Of a DNA stretch of 64,000 nt, positions 45,205 to 54,095 are shown piece after piece. The first letter of the stretch is position 1; every line of letters starts with the position of its first letter. Both the position numbers and the translations under genes were made by a program. This stretch comes from 34-65-8 sp046294735 (GTDB lineage: Bacteria; Pseudomonadota; Alphaproteobacteria; Sphingomonadales; Sphingomonadaceae): contig JBKBKB010000001.1 in assembly GCA_046294735.1 (NCBI GenBank), positions 310,001 to 374,000 on the forward strand, read 5' to 3'. The notes under the pieces were generated by a model. The model saw only the letters and a program-made list of their open reading frames with translations. It was not told where the DNA came from and ran no database searches.

Positions 45205-47136
45205 ATGAGCGACTTTGTCCGCCGCCCCGCTACCGATCACGCCACCGGCTGCACCGCGGAGCAATATACCGCGCTTTATCAGCGTTCGCTGGAGGATCCG
45301 GACGGTTTCTGGCTGGAACAGGCACAGCGACTCGACTGGAGCAAGTCGCCATCTCAGGGCGGCACCTGGTCCTACGATCCGGTCGATATCCGGTGGTTCG
45401 CCGATGGCGAGCTCAACCTGTGCCACAACGCAGTTGACCGCCATCTGGCCAGCCGCGGCGACACAACCGCGCTGATCTTCGAACCGGACGATCCGGCGTC
45501 ACCCGGTCGCACCCTCACCTACCGCGAGCTCCACGGCGAAGTGGTGCGGATGGCCAATGCCCTCAAGGCACTGGGGGTGAAGAAGGGCGACCGAGTCACG
45601 ATCTACATGCCCATGATCGTCGAAGGCGTGTTAGCGATGCTCGCCTGCGCGAGACTGGGCGCGATTCACTCGGTGGTATTCGGCGGCTTCTCGCCCGAGG
45701 CGCTGGCCGGGCGGATCGAGGATTGCGGCAGCCGCTTCGTCGTGACCGCAGACGAGGGTCTGCGCGGCGGCAAGCGCGTACCGCTCAAGACCAATGTCGA
45801 TGCGGCGCTGGCCGAGCCCGACCACGAGACCCCGATCGATGGCATGCTGGTGATCCGCCACACGGGGACCGAGGTGCCGATGCAGGCGGGGCGCGATCAC
45901 TGGTTCCACGATCTCGCCACCGACGCGGAATGCCCGTGCGAGCCGATGAATGCGGAAGACCCGCTGTTCATCCTCTACACCTCCGGTTCCACCGGCAAGC
46001 CCAAGGGTGTGCTCCACACCACCGGCGGCTATGGCGTGTGGACCGCCACAACCTTCGCCTACATCTTCGATTACCAGCCGGGCGAAGTGTTCTGGTGCAC
46101 CGCTGATATCGGCTGGGTCACCGGGCACAGCTACATCGTCTATGGCCCACTGATGAACGGCGCGACGGCGGTGGTGTTCGAAGGGGTCCCCAACTACCCC
46201 GACCATGGCCGTTTCTGGGATGTGGTCGACAAGCACCAGGTCAACATCCTCTACACCGCCCCCACCGCGATCCGCGCCCTGATGCGCGAAGGCGACCAGT
46301 TCGTCACCAGTCGCAGCCGCAAGTCGATCCGGCTGCTCGGCACCGTCGGCGAGCCGATCAACCCAGAAGCATGGCGTTGGTACTTCGACGTGGTCGGCGA
46401 AGGGCGTTGCCCGATCATCGACACTTGGTGGCAGACCGAAACCGGCGGTACCATGATCACGACCCTGCCGGGTGCGCATGACATGAAGCCGGGCAGCGCG
46501 GGGTTGCCGTTCTTCGGCATTCGCCCGCAGTTGGTCGACGGCGAAGGCAGCGTGCTGGACGGCGCGACCGACGGCAACCTGTGCATCACGCACAGCTGGC
46601 CCGGACAGGCGCGGACCGTTTACGGCGACCATGAACGATTTGCCCAGACCTATTTCAGCACCTACAAAGGCAAGTACTTCACCGGCGACGGCTGCCGACG
46701 CGATGCTGACGGCTATTACTGGATCACCGGGCGGGTGGACGACGTAATCAACGTCTCCGGACACCGGATGGGCACCGCCGAGGTGGAAAGCGCACTGGTT
46801 TCGCACCCGCTGGTCGCCGAGTCGGCCGTGGTCGGCTACCCGCACGATATCAAGGGCCAGGGCATCTATTGCTACGTCACGCTGAACGCGGGTCAGGACG
46901 GCTCTGACAAACTGCTGGCCGAGCTCAGGCAGCACGTGCGCAAGGAAATCGGCCCGATCGCCACGCCCGACCACATCCAGTTCACCGACGGCCTGCCCAA
47001 GACCCGTTCGGGCAAGATCATGCGCCGAATCCTGCGCAAAATCGCCGAGAACGACTTCGGGTCGTTGGGAGACACCTCGACCCTGGCCGATCCGTCTCTG
47101 GTGGAGCGGCTGGTTGAAGGGCGGAAAGACGGCTGA
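45205..47136 (+). CDS. acs: Acetyl-CoA synthetase
   Basis: AMP-forming acetate:CoA ligase of 643 residues, the high-affinity route for acetate assimilation. The P-loop YTSGSTGKPKG, WWQTETGGTM, the hinge/core region GRVDDVINVSGHRMGTAEVE, and C-terminal PKTRSGKIMRRILR, whose Lys is the usual acetylation site, are all intact. GGGAGA precedes the ATG. The response regulator gene begins 4 bp after its stop codon. Confidence 0.97.
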   Translation: MSDFVRRPATDHATGCTAEQYTALYQRSLEDPDGFWLEQAQRLDWSKSPSQGGTWSYDPVDIRWFADGELNLCHNAVDRHLASRGDTTALIFEPDDPASPGRTLTYRELHGEVVRMANALKALGVKKGDRVTIYMPMIVEGVLAMLACARLGAIHSVVFGGFSPEALAGRIEDCGSRFVVTADEGLRGGKRVPLKTNVDAALAEPDHETPIDGMLVIRHTGTEVPMQAGRDHWFHDLATDAECPCEPMNAEDPLFILYTSGSTGKPKGVLHTTGGYGVWTATTFAYIFDYQPGEVFWCTADIGWVTGHSYIVYGPLMNGATAVVFEGVPNYPDHGRFWDVVDKHQVNILYTAPTAIRALMREGDQFVTSRSRKSIRLLGTVGEPINPEAWRWYFDVVGEGRCPIIDTWWQTETGGTMITTLPGAHDMKPGSAGLPFFGIRPQLVDGEGSVLDGATDGNLCITHSWPGQARTVYGDHERFAQTYFSTYKGKYFTGDGCRRDADGYYWITGRVDDVINVSGHRMGTAEVESALVSHPLVAESAVVGYPHDIKGQGIYCYVTLNAGQDGSDKLLAELRQHVRKEIGPIATPDHIQFTDGLPKTRSGKIMRRILRKIAENDFGSLGDTSTLADPSLVERLVEGRKDG

Positions 47137-47140
47137 ACTG

Positions 47141-47776
47141 ATGTCTGCCCGGATCATCATCGCTGACGACCACCCGCTGTTCCGCAGCGCCTTGGGGCAT
47201 GCGGTCAGCAAGGTGTGGCCGGAAGCGGAGGTGGTCGAGGCCGGTTCGGCCGAAGCGGCGCGTGCCGCGCTGGCGGACGGTGCAGAAGCCCTGCTGCTTG
47301 ATCTCCATATGGAGGATTCGCACGGTCTCACTGTGCTGATGGACCTGCGGCAGGACTACCCTGCCCTGCCGATCGTGATCGTCTCCGCCAGCGAGGAACC
47401 GCGGGTCTATGCCGCTGCCAGCCAGCTCGGCGCGGCCGCGTTCATCCCCAAGTCGGCCAGCCTCGACGAAATGCGCGGCGCACTTGCCGCCGTGCGCGAG
47501 GGCGATAGCTGGTTCCCTGAAACCGACATCGCAGAAGACAGTGACCTTGCCCACATAGCCAGCCTGACCCCGGCCCAGCGCCGGATCCTGAGCCAGATGC
47601 GCGCTGGCCTGCTCAACAAGCAGATCGCCTGGGAACTCGATATCAGTGAAGCGACAGTGAAAGCCCATATCACCGCAATCTTCCGCAAGCTGGGGGTGGT
47701 CAGCCGGACCCAGGCGGTGCTGCTCGCGACCAAGCTAGACGTCGATCAGCCGGCGGCGGACGCCCCGGCATCCTGA
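47141..47776 (+). CDS. crbR: CrbR-like LuxR-family response regulator
   Basis: 211 residues: a receiver domain with phosphoacceptor Asp54 (LLLDLHM), and a C-terminal LuxR helix-turn-helix (about 145-195, LTPAQRRILSQM...ISEATVKAHITAIFRKLGV). ATG at 47141 follows acs by 4 bp. In Vibrio and Pseudomonas CrbR is activated by CrbS and switches on acs and acetate uptake genes; the adjacency to acs and to the SSF histidine kinase here supports the same role. Its 3' end overlaps the convergent kinase gene by 31 bp. Confidence 0.87.
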   Translation: MSARIIIADDHPLFRSALGHAVSKVWPEAEVVEAGSAEAARAALADGAEALLLDLHMEDSHGLTVLMDLRQDYPALPIVIVSASEEPRVYAAASQLGAAAFIPKSASLDEMRGALAAVREGDSWFPETDIAEDSDLAHIASLTPAQRRILSQMRAGLLNKQIAWELDISEATVKAHITAIFRKLGVVSRTQAVLLATKLDVDQPAADAPAS

Positions 47777-50700
47777 TTGCTAGAGCGGCGTCCCCGCGCC
47801 ACGGCATCCGAAATCAGCGCCCGCAGTGCTGCCGGTGATGACGGCTTGAGCAATCGCTGCGCTTCCATCCGGCGGGCGGCCTGCTCGGTTTCCTCGCTCG
47901 CCTCAGCCGTCAACAGGATCGCCGGTGGTTCCGCTTGCCACCCCTCGCACAGAGCCAGATAAACCGCATCGCCCCGTGCACCGTCATTCAGCCTAAAATC
48001 CATGATCACGGCTTCAGGGGCAGCTGGACATACAATGCGGGCGCCGGGAAGATCGCTGGCCGCAACAACCTCCAGCCCCCATTTGCCGAGCAACGCGGTG
48101 GTCGCGGCAAGAGCCGCAGGATCGTTGTCCACCACCAGCACGCGGGCATGGCCGAGCGCTGACGCCGCCGGGGCCAATCTAGGCGCTTCCGGCATCGCCC
48201 CCCACCGCAAAACCGGTAGCTTAACCGAAAACAGACTGCCACGCCCAAGCTCGGAACGGATCGTAACTGGCATTTCGAGTAGCCGCGCGGTCCGTCGCAC
48301 GATTGCCAGCCCGAGACCAAGCCCATCCCGGTCTCCAGAGGCGCGCTGGAACTCCTCGAAGATTCGCTCCTGATCCCCTTTCGCGATGCCAGGTCCGGTA
48401 TCATGGACGCACAGCAAGATGTTCCGGCCCGATCGGCGTACCCCGACCAGCACCTTGCCGGACCGGGTATAGCGCACCGCGTTGCTCACAAGGTTTCGCA
48501 GAACGCTGGCGAGCAATCCCCGGTCGCTTTCGATCCACGCGGACGAGGGAACCCGGCGCAGCTCGATCCCGCGCGCGCTGGCCTGCACCGCGAACTCACG
48601 CACCAGATCGTCAAGCATCTCGTTGACCGCCAGTGGCTCGTGACGCGGCTCGATCCCGCCCCCGTCAAGCTTGGAAATGTCGAGCAAGGTCCGGATCAGC
48701 CGGTCGGCCGAGGCAATCGAACCGTCAAGGTCACGGACCAGCCGAGAAAGCTGTTCGTTGGAATGCACTTCCTCGCCCAGGGCCGAGGCAAACAGCCGCG
48801 CGGCATTGAGCGGCTGGATCAGGTCATGGCTGGCTGCGGCGAGAAAACGGGTCTTGGATCGGGTCGCCTTCTCCAGCGCGGCATTGGCTTCGCTGAGCTG
48901 CGCAGTGCGCTCCGCCACCTTGCTTTCGAGCGCCTGCTCGGCGAGGCGGTCAGCAGTGATATCGGTATAGGACGTCACATAACCGCCGCCGGGCGCGGGA
49001 TTGCCGACAATCCGCATGATCCGGCCGTCATGCTGCTCGCGCTCCATCCGGTGTTCGCGCCCGGCGCGCATGTGATCCAGTCGGCGCGCGACCTGGTCCT
49101 CGATCTCGGCTTCACCAATCTGCCCCTTGCGCATATTGTAGCGGATCAGGTCGGCAATCGGGGTACCGACATTGACCAGTTCGTCCGGCAGTTTGAACAT
49201 CTGCTGGTAGCGGCGATTCCAGGCGACGAGGTTCATCTCGGCGTCGACCAGCGCCACCCCCTGGTCGATGTTCTCGATCGCGATCTGCAGCAGGTCGCCG
49301 CTGAAGGTCAGCCGCCGCCCGGTTTCGTCGAACATCGCCATGACTTCGGCCAGGGGCACGGGCTCGCCCTGCGCCCAGCTCGACACCAGCATCCGCGCGG
49401 AAGAACTGCCGACCACTCCCGAGATCATCCGTTCCGCCATCGCCAGCAGCGCGGGGTTGGCCTGATCGGCATCACGGTAGGCGCGCGGCATGGCCAGCAG
49501 CGCCGCATCGGCTCGCCGCTTGCCTACGAACTGGGTCAGCAGCAGGCGGATGTCCGCCACCCGCTTGGCCGTGCCGTAGGCGTGTGTTTCGCCCGGCGGA
49601 CTGGCACCGACAAAGCTTGCTGCCTGCACGGCATCGCGCAGTCGGGGACGGAACATGGCCGAGCCGATCCAGTACGCCGCAAGGTTGACCCCCAGGCTGA
49701 TCAAGACACCGGACACGAGCACGTCTGGGTGGATCGAGAGGACCGGCGGCTGCCCGGTGGCGGCGGGCATGATCAGCAGGCCGAGCCAGGCAGCGAAACC
49801 GGCCAGTAGTCCGCCAATCATTCCCCCCCGATTGCCCGCGCGGCTCAGCACGCCGAGCACCAGCCCCGGCGCGAACTGGGCCGCCGCCGCAAAGGCCATC
49901 GTGCCCAGACCAGCCAGGTTGGTCGCCCCACCGAAGCCGCGGTAGAACAGGTACGCCATCAGCATCAGCAAGCAGATCACCAGCCGCCGGATCATCAGCA
50001 GGCGGTGCGCCAGGCCGGCCCGGTCGGCTTCCCCCTGCAGCACCCGGCGGAAGGCCACCGGAGCGATCAGATCGTTGGTGATCATCGTCGAAAGAGCGAC
50101 GCTGGCGACCACGATCATGCCGGTGGCGGCAGAAAACCCGCCGATGAACACCACCAACGCAAGCGCCGGTTTATCCTCCGCCAGGGGCAGCGCCATCACG
50201 ATGGCATCGGCATCGGTTCCGGCGGGCAGCACCGCCATGCCCGCCATCACGATCGGCACGATCACCAGCGATGTCAGCCCCAGATAGGCAGGAAAAACCC
50301 ATTGCATGGCGGAGGTGGCGCGGTCAGTCGTCGCTTCGACGAAGGTCATGTGGAATTGGCGCGGCAGGCACAAGATGGCACAGGCGGCGAGCAGGGTGAG
50401 CACGGCAAAGCGCGCATCAATCTGGCTGACTGCGAACAGAGGTTCCACCGTCTGCACCGGCGCGCTCGCAAGCAGTGAGATTGCCAGCGCCGCGACAGCC
50501 AGTAGCGCGACCAGCTTGACCACTGCCTCGACCGCGATGGTCAGGACCAGCCCGGCGTTGTCGCCCGACCGGTCGGCCCGCCGCGACCCGAACAGGACCG
50601 CGAACAGTGCCATCAGCACGGCCACAGCAGCGACGATCTCGTCCCGCGCCAATGCGCCGACTTCCGCCCCGCCGACCATGACCAGTGCAGTACCGACCGA

Positions 50701-51114
50701 TTGCAGCTGAAGGGCCATGTAGGGCAACGAACCGACTGTCGCGATCACTGTGACCAGCGCTGCGACCCCTGCGCTCTTGCCGTATCGGGCCGACAGGAAG
50801 TCGGCGATCGAGGTCGAATGCTGTGCCCGCGACTGGGCAAGGATCCGCCGCACCAGTCCGAAGCCGAAGGTGAACACCAGAATCGGCCCGAGATAGATCG
50901 GCAGGAACTCCAGGCCCGCCGTGGCCGCAGTGCCGACCCCGCCAAAGAAGGTCCAGCTGGTGCAATAGACTCCCAGCGACAGGCCGTAGACCCAGCCCGA
51001 CAGCCCCAGCCGGGCGAGCCATCCTGCATTGCGCGCGCGGTCCCGCCAGGCTGCGAGCCAGAATAGCCCCGCCAGATAAATCGCTGCCGCCGCGATGGCC
51101 GCTCCGAACAGCAT
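47746..51114 (-). CDS. crbS: CrbS-like hybrid sensor kinase with sodium:solute symporter domain
   Basis: 1122 residues in order: an SSF/PutP-type transporter domain with about 13 membrane helices (1-530), a PAS domain (about 620-720, MLVSSW...ENIDQGVALVDAEMNLVAWN), a histidine kinase (phosphoacceptor His in AAASHDLIQPLNAARL, GLGLGLAIV G-box), and a C-terminal receiver (VMDFRLNDG). This is the CrbS/CbrA-like layout in which a transporter-like domain is thought to sense a carboxylate or its flux. It is convergent with its presumed partner crbR, overlapping by 31 bp, and is followed upstream by the symporter pair on the same strand. Confidence 0.9.
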   Translation of the reverse strand: MLFGAAIAAAAIYLAGLFWLAAWRDRARNAGWLARLGLSGWVYGLSLGVYCTSWTFFGGVGTAATAGLEFLPIYLGPILVFTFGFGLVRRILAQSRAQHSTSIADFLSARYGKSAGVAALVTVIATVGSLPYMALQLQSVGTALVMVGGAEVGALARDEIVAAVAVLMALFAVLFGSRRADRSGDNAGLVLTIAVEAVVKLVALLAVAALAISLLASAPVQTVEPLFAVSQIDARFAVLTLLAACAILCLPRQFHMTFVEATTDRATSAMQWVFPAYLGLTSLVIVPIVMAGMAVLPAGTDADAIVMALPLAEDKPALALVVFIGGFSAATGMIVVASVALSTMITNDLIAPVAFRRVLQGEADRAGLAHRLLMIRRLVICLLMLMAYLFYRGFGGATNLAGLGTMAFAAAAQFAPGLVLGVLSRAGNRGGMIGGLLAGFAAWLGLLIMPAATGQPPVLSIHPDVLVSGVLISLGVNLAAYWIGSAMFRPRLRDAVQAASFVGASPPGETHAYGTAKRVADIRLLLTQFVGKRRADAALLAMPRAYRDADQANPALLAMAERMISGVVGSSSARMLVSSWAQGEPVPLAEVMAMFDETGRRLTFSGDLLQIAIENIDQGVALVDAEMNLVAWNRRYQQMFKLPDELVNVGTPIADLIRYNMRKGQIGEAEIEDQVARRLDHMRAGREHRMEREQHDGRIMRIVGNPAPGGGYVTSYTDITADRLAEQALESKVAERTAQLSEANAALEKATRSKTRFLAAASHDLIQPLNAARLFASALGEEVHSNEQLSRLVRDLDGSIASADRLIRTLLDISKLDGGGIEPRHEPLAVNEMLDDLVREFAVQASARGIELRRVPSSAWIESDRGLLASVLRNLVSNAVRYTRSGKVLVGVRRSGRNILLCVHDTGPGIAKGDQERIFEEFQRASGDRDGLGLGLAIVRRTARLLEMPVTIRSELGRGSLFSVKLPVLRWGAMPEAPRLAPAASALGHARVLVVDNDPAALAATTALLGKWGLEVVAASDLPGARIVCPAAPEAVIMDFRLNDGARGDAVYLALCEGWQAEPPAILLTAEASEETEQAARRMEAQRLLKPSSPAALRALISDAVARGRRSSNQDAGASAAG

Positions 51115-51181
51115 CGGATGCGCTCCTCCTCTCCCTTGTCAAAGGCTAGCCGAACCGCGCTGACTTTCAAGGAAAAGGGGC

Positions 51182-51217
51182 AAGAAAAAGAGGGCGGAGC
51201 CCTGCGGCACCGCCCTC
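51182..51217 (-). terminator. Rho-independent terminator after the symporter operon
   Basis: On the complement, the stem GAGGGCGG / CCGCCCTC with a 12-base loop is followed by TTTTTCTT. It lies 27 bp after the symporter stop codon and separates that operon from crbS. Confidence 0.85.
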
Positions 51218-51243
51218 CCTTCTTGCGACCCGGTTGACCGGTA

Positions 51244-53022
51244 TCAGTGAACGTGGGCCTCTCCTGCTCCGCGCGGGACACGGATGGAGTCGACCAGCTT
51301 GCGGATTTCCACCGGCGGGCTCTTGGTCACCTTCGACACCGCGATGGCGATGGCAAAGTTGATCACCATGCCAACCACCCCGATCCCTTCGGGCGAGATG
51401 CCCAGGAGCCAGTTGTCTGCCACGTTCATCGCCGGATCCACGATCAGCTTGAAATAGAAGATGTAGCCAAAGGTGAACACCAGCCCCGAGATCATCCCGG
51501 CAATCGCGCCTTCCTTGTTCATCGACTTGGAGAAGATCCCCATGAAGATCGCCGGGAAGAGCGAGGCTGCAGCCAGACCGAAGGCGAAGGCGACCACCTG
51601 CGCCACCCATCCCGGCGGATAGATGCCGAGATAGCCTGCCACCACAATCGCCGCCGTTGCCGCGATCCGTGCCGCCATGAGTTCGCCCTTCTCCGAGATG
51701 TTCGGCCGGAACGTGCTCTTGAGCAGATCGTGGCTGATCGAGCTGGAGATCACCAGCAGCAGACCCGCCGCGGTCGACAATGCTGCCGCGAGGCCACCTG
51801 CCGCCACCAGAGCGATCACCCAGCCTGGCAGATTGGCGATCTCAGGGTTGGCCAGAACCATGATGTCGTTGTCGACATAGAGCTCGTTGGCGTTGTCGGC
51901 CACGGTCTCGTTCTTGACCTGGCGTTCACCCGAGGGGCCTGCCCCTTCGGTGAACTCCGGCTTGCCCTTGAACACGTCACCCTTGGCGATCTGCACCTTG
52001 CCGTCGGCATTCTTGTCCTGCCACACGATCAGGTCGTTCGCTTCCCACTTCTTGAACCAGCCCGGAGCCTGAGCGTAGCTGGTCTCGTTCATCGTATCGA
52101 TGAGGTTGAGGCGCGAGAACGCCGCCACAGCCGGGGCCGTGCTATACAGAAGGGCGATGAAAACCAGCGCCCAGCCAGCCGACTTGCGGGCGTCGGACGC
52201 CTTGGGAACAGTGAAGAAGCGGACGATCACGTGCGGAAGACCAGCCGTGCCGACCATCAGCGCCATGGTGATACAGAACACGTCGATCATCGACTTGCTG
52301 CCGCTGGTGTAGGCGGTGAAGCCCAGATCGGTCAGCACCAGGTCGAGCTTTTGCAACACATACATGCCGGACCCGTCGTTCACGGTGGAGCCCAGCCCCA
52401 GCTGCGGGATCGGGTTGCCGGTAATCATGAAGCTGATGAAGAACGCCGGCACCATGTAGGCGAAAATCAGCACGCAATACTGCGCCACCTGCGTGTAGGT
52501 GATGCCCTTCATCCCGCCAAGCACGGCGTAGACGAACACGATGGCCATGCCGATGATCACGCCGAGGTCGATCGGGACGTCAAGGAAGCGCGAAAACACG
52601 ATCCCCACACCCCGCATCTGCCCGGCAATATAGGTGAAGCTGATGAAGATCAGGCACACCACGGCCACCACGCGGGCTGCGTTCGAATAGTACCGGGTAC
52701 CGATGAAGTCCGGCACGGTGAACTGGCCGAATTTGCGCAGGTATGGTGCCAGCAACAGCGCCAGCATTACGTATCCGCCGGTCCAACCCATCAGGTAAAC
52801 CGAGCCGTCATAGCCCATGAAGGCGATCAGGCCGGCCATCGACAGGAAGCTGGCAGCGCTCATCCAGTCAGCCGCAGTGGCCATGCCGTTGACGATGGGG
52901 CTGACCCCGCCGCCTGCGACGTAAAACTCTTTCGTCGAACCGGCCCGCGCCCACAGCGCAATGCCGATGTAAAGCGCGAAGCTGGCGCCGACGAAGAGAT
53001 AGATCAGGGTCTGTGTGTCCAT
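51244..53022 (-). CDS. Large subunit of VC_2705-type sodium:solute symporter (acetate/carboxylate)
   Basis: 592-residue SSF-family secondary transporter with about 13 membrane helices. Between helices it carries an extra hydrophilic loop (about residues 320-385, EANDLIVWQDKNADGKVQ...NELYVDNDIMV) characteristic of the VC_2705 subfamily, so it should not simply be called ActP. It starts 13 bp after the DUF4212 small-subunit gene. The cluster with acs and crbSR points to acetate, propionate or another short carboxylate; the true substrate is not proven. Confidence 0.88.
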   Translation of the reverse strand: MDTQTLIYLFVGASFALYIGIALWARAGSTKEFYVAGGGVSPIVNGMATAADWMSAASFLSMAGLIAFMGYDGSVYLMGWTGGYVMLALLLAPYLRKFGQFTVPDFIGTRYYSNAARVVAVVCLIFISFTYIAGQMRGVGIVFSRFLDVPIDLGVIIGMAIVFVYAVLGGMKGITYTQVAQYCVLIFAYMVPAFFISFMITGNPIPQLGLGSTVNDGSGMYVLQKLDLVLTDLGFTAYTSGSKSMIDVFCITMALMVGTAGLPHVIVRFFTVPKASDARKSAGWALVFIALLYSTAPAVAAFSRLNLIDTMNETSYAQAPGWFKKWEANDLIVWQDKNADGKVQIAKGDVFKGKPEFTEGAGPSGERQVKNETVADNANELYVDNDIMVLANPEIANLPGWVIALVAAGGLAAALSTAAGLLLVISSSISHDLLKSTFRPNISEKGELMAARIAATAAIVVAGYLGIYPPGWVAQVVAFAFGLAAASLFPAIFMGIFSKSMNKEGAIAGMISGLVFTFGYIFYFKLIVDPAMNVADNWLLGISPEGIGVVGMVINFAIAIAVSKVTKSPPVEIRKLVDSIRVPRGAGEAHVH

Positions 53023-53035
53023 GGTCCGCCCCCCC

Positions 53036-53314
53036 TCAATCGTCGAGATCGTATTTGCGCTCGATCTTCCGCATCTTGACGACGTAGTAGAAGATCAGCG
53101 CGATGAAGATGTAGATCGAGCCCTGCTGCGCGAACCAGAAGCCGAGCGGGTATCCGCCGATCATGAACTGGTCGAGAAAGCCGCGGAACAGGATGCCCGC
53201 CCCGAAGGAACAGGCGAACCAGATCGCCATCAGGGTGACCAGCAGGCGGATGTTCTCGCGCCAGTAGGCGCCCTCCGCCGCATTGGTCTCGTTGTCAGGT
53301 AAATTGTCGGCCAT
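53036..53314 (-). CDS. DUF4212 small subunit of the sodium:solute symporter
   Basis: 92 residues from the ATG at 53314, which has GGAGG just upstream. Two membrane helices (about 22-42 and 62-82) flank YPLGFWFAQQGSIYIFIALIF, the family hallmark of the small partner that always precedes VC_2705-type symporters. It is the functional counterpart of YjcH in the actP operon, though sequence-distinct. Confidence 0.88.
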   Translation of the reverse strand: MADNLPDNETNAAEGAYWRENIRLLVTLMAIWFACSFGAGILFRGFLDQFMIGGYPLGFWFAQQGSIYIFIALIFYYVVKMRKIERKYDLDD

Positions 53315-53417
53315 GGCCTCCCCTCCTTTTTCCCCGCGCCCATTGCGGGAGCGTGGCCGAAGGCTAGGGAACCGGGCGCCCGACGGGGAGCGCGACATTG
53401 GTCTAATGCGGCCAGAG

Positions 53418-54095
53418 CTAGTGGCGGACGGCCATGCCTTCGAGCGTGCCGAGCCGGATGTCGGATGGCAGCCGGGCGAGTTGCGCAAGGAACAGCTCAG
53501 CGGCCGCCAGCGTATCGGTCAGGGCATCATGGGCGTCGTAGGCAGGCAATCCGTGCCGCACACGCGCCGCTCCAAGCCGGTAAGGCCCGCTCCCTGCGAG
53601 ATTCGGGGCAAGGTGCCGTTCGATTGCCAGGGTGCAGATGCTGCGGATAGGCAGCGCTAACCCGAACAGTTTGCGTACCGCGCCCTGCAGCGCCTCCCGC
53701 TCGATCGAAGCACCATGCGCCACGATTACGTGCCCGGCGAGGTCGGCCAGCAGCGCCGCGATGGCCTCAGCCAGCGGTGCCCCGGCGCGGGCGCGCTGTT
53801 CACCAATGCCGTGGATCGCCACCGCCGTGTCGTCAAGCCGCTTGCCCGAGCGGATATCGAACGCCCGCGCACCCGACAGATCGATCCCCGCCGCCGTGAA
53901 CGGCACCCACCCGGCCTGAAGCAGGTGAGCGCCTTTACCCAGCCCATCGAGCTCGAAATCAAGCGCGACAAACCGCGCATCGCGCGCGGGGGCAGCGCGG
54001 CCGGGCCAGTCGGCGGCCGCATAGGCATGCAGCGCGGGATTGGGCGACTGCGCCAGTTTGCCCAGCCCCCGGCGAAAGCGCCATTCGGCAAACAC
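53418..54095 (-). CDS. DnaQ-like 3'-5' exonuclease
   Basis: 225-residue DEDDh exonuclease related to DNA polymerase III epsilon. Exo I has Asp46 and Glu48 (ALDFELDG), the middle motif HxxxHG appears as IVAHGASIE, and Exo III is YDAHDALTDTLAAA with the catalytic His and Asp. The start codon is GTG, placed directly after the TGA of the upstream cNMP/CBS/DUF294 gene with no gap. It lacks the polymerase-binding tail of true epsilon. In this cluster it may process a nucleotide or small RNA rather than proofread. Confidence 0.85.
   Translation of the reverse strand: MFAEWRFRRGLGKLAQSPNPALHAYAAADWPGRAAPARDARFVALDFELDGLGKGAHLLQAGWVPFTAAGIDLSGARAFDIRSGKRLDDTAVAIHGIGEQRARAGAPLAEAIAALLADLAGHVIVAHGASIEREALQGAVRKLFGLALPIRSICTLAIERHLAPNLAGSGPYRLGAARVRHGLPAYDAHDALTDTLAAAELFLAQLARLPSDIRLGTLEGMAVRH

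Noticed and set aside
43704..47331. Long antisense open frames of 491 and 566 codons opposite the porin and acs genes
   Set aside because: They mirror strongly supported genes in GC-rich DNA, lack family motifs and ribosome sites, and are codon-bias shadows.
51247..53079. 610-codon plus-strand frame opposite the symporter genes
   Set aside because: Composition (His, Arg, Asp rich) is typical of antisense shadow translation; the minus-strand symporter and DUF4212 assignments are clear.
51244..53314. Naming the symporter pair actP-yjcH
   Set aside because: The extra hydrophilic loop and DUF4212 partner fit the VC_2705 subfamily rather than ActP/YjcH.
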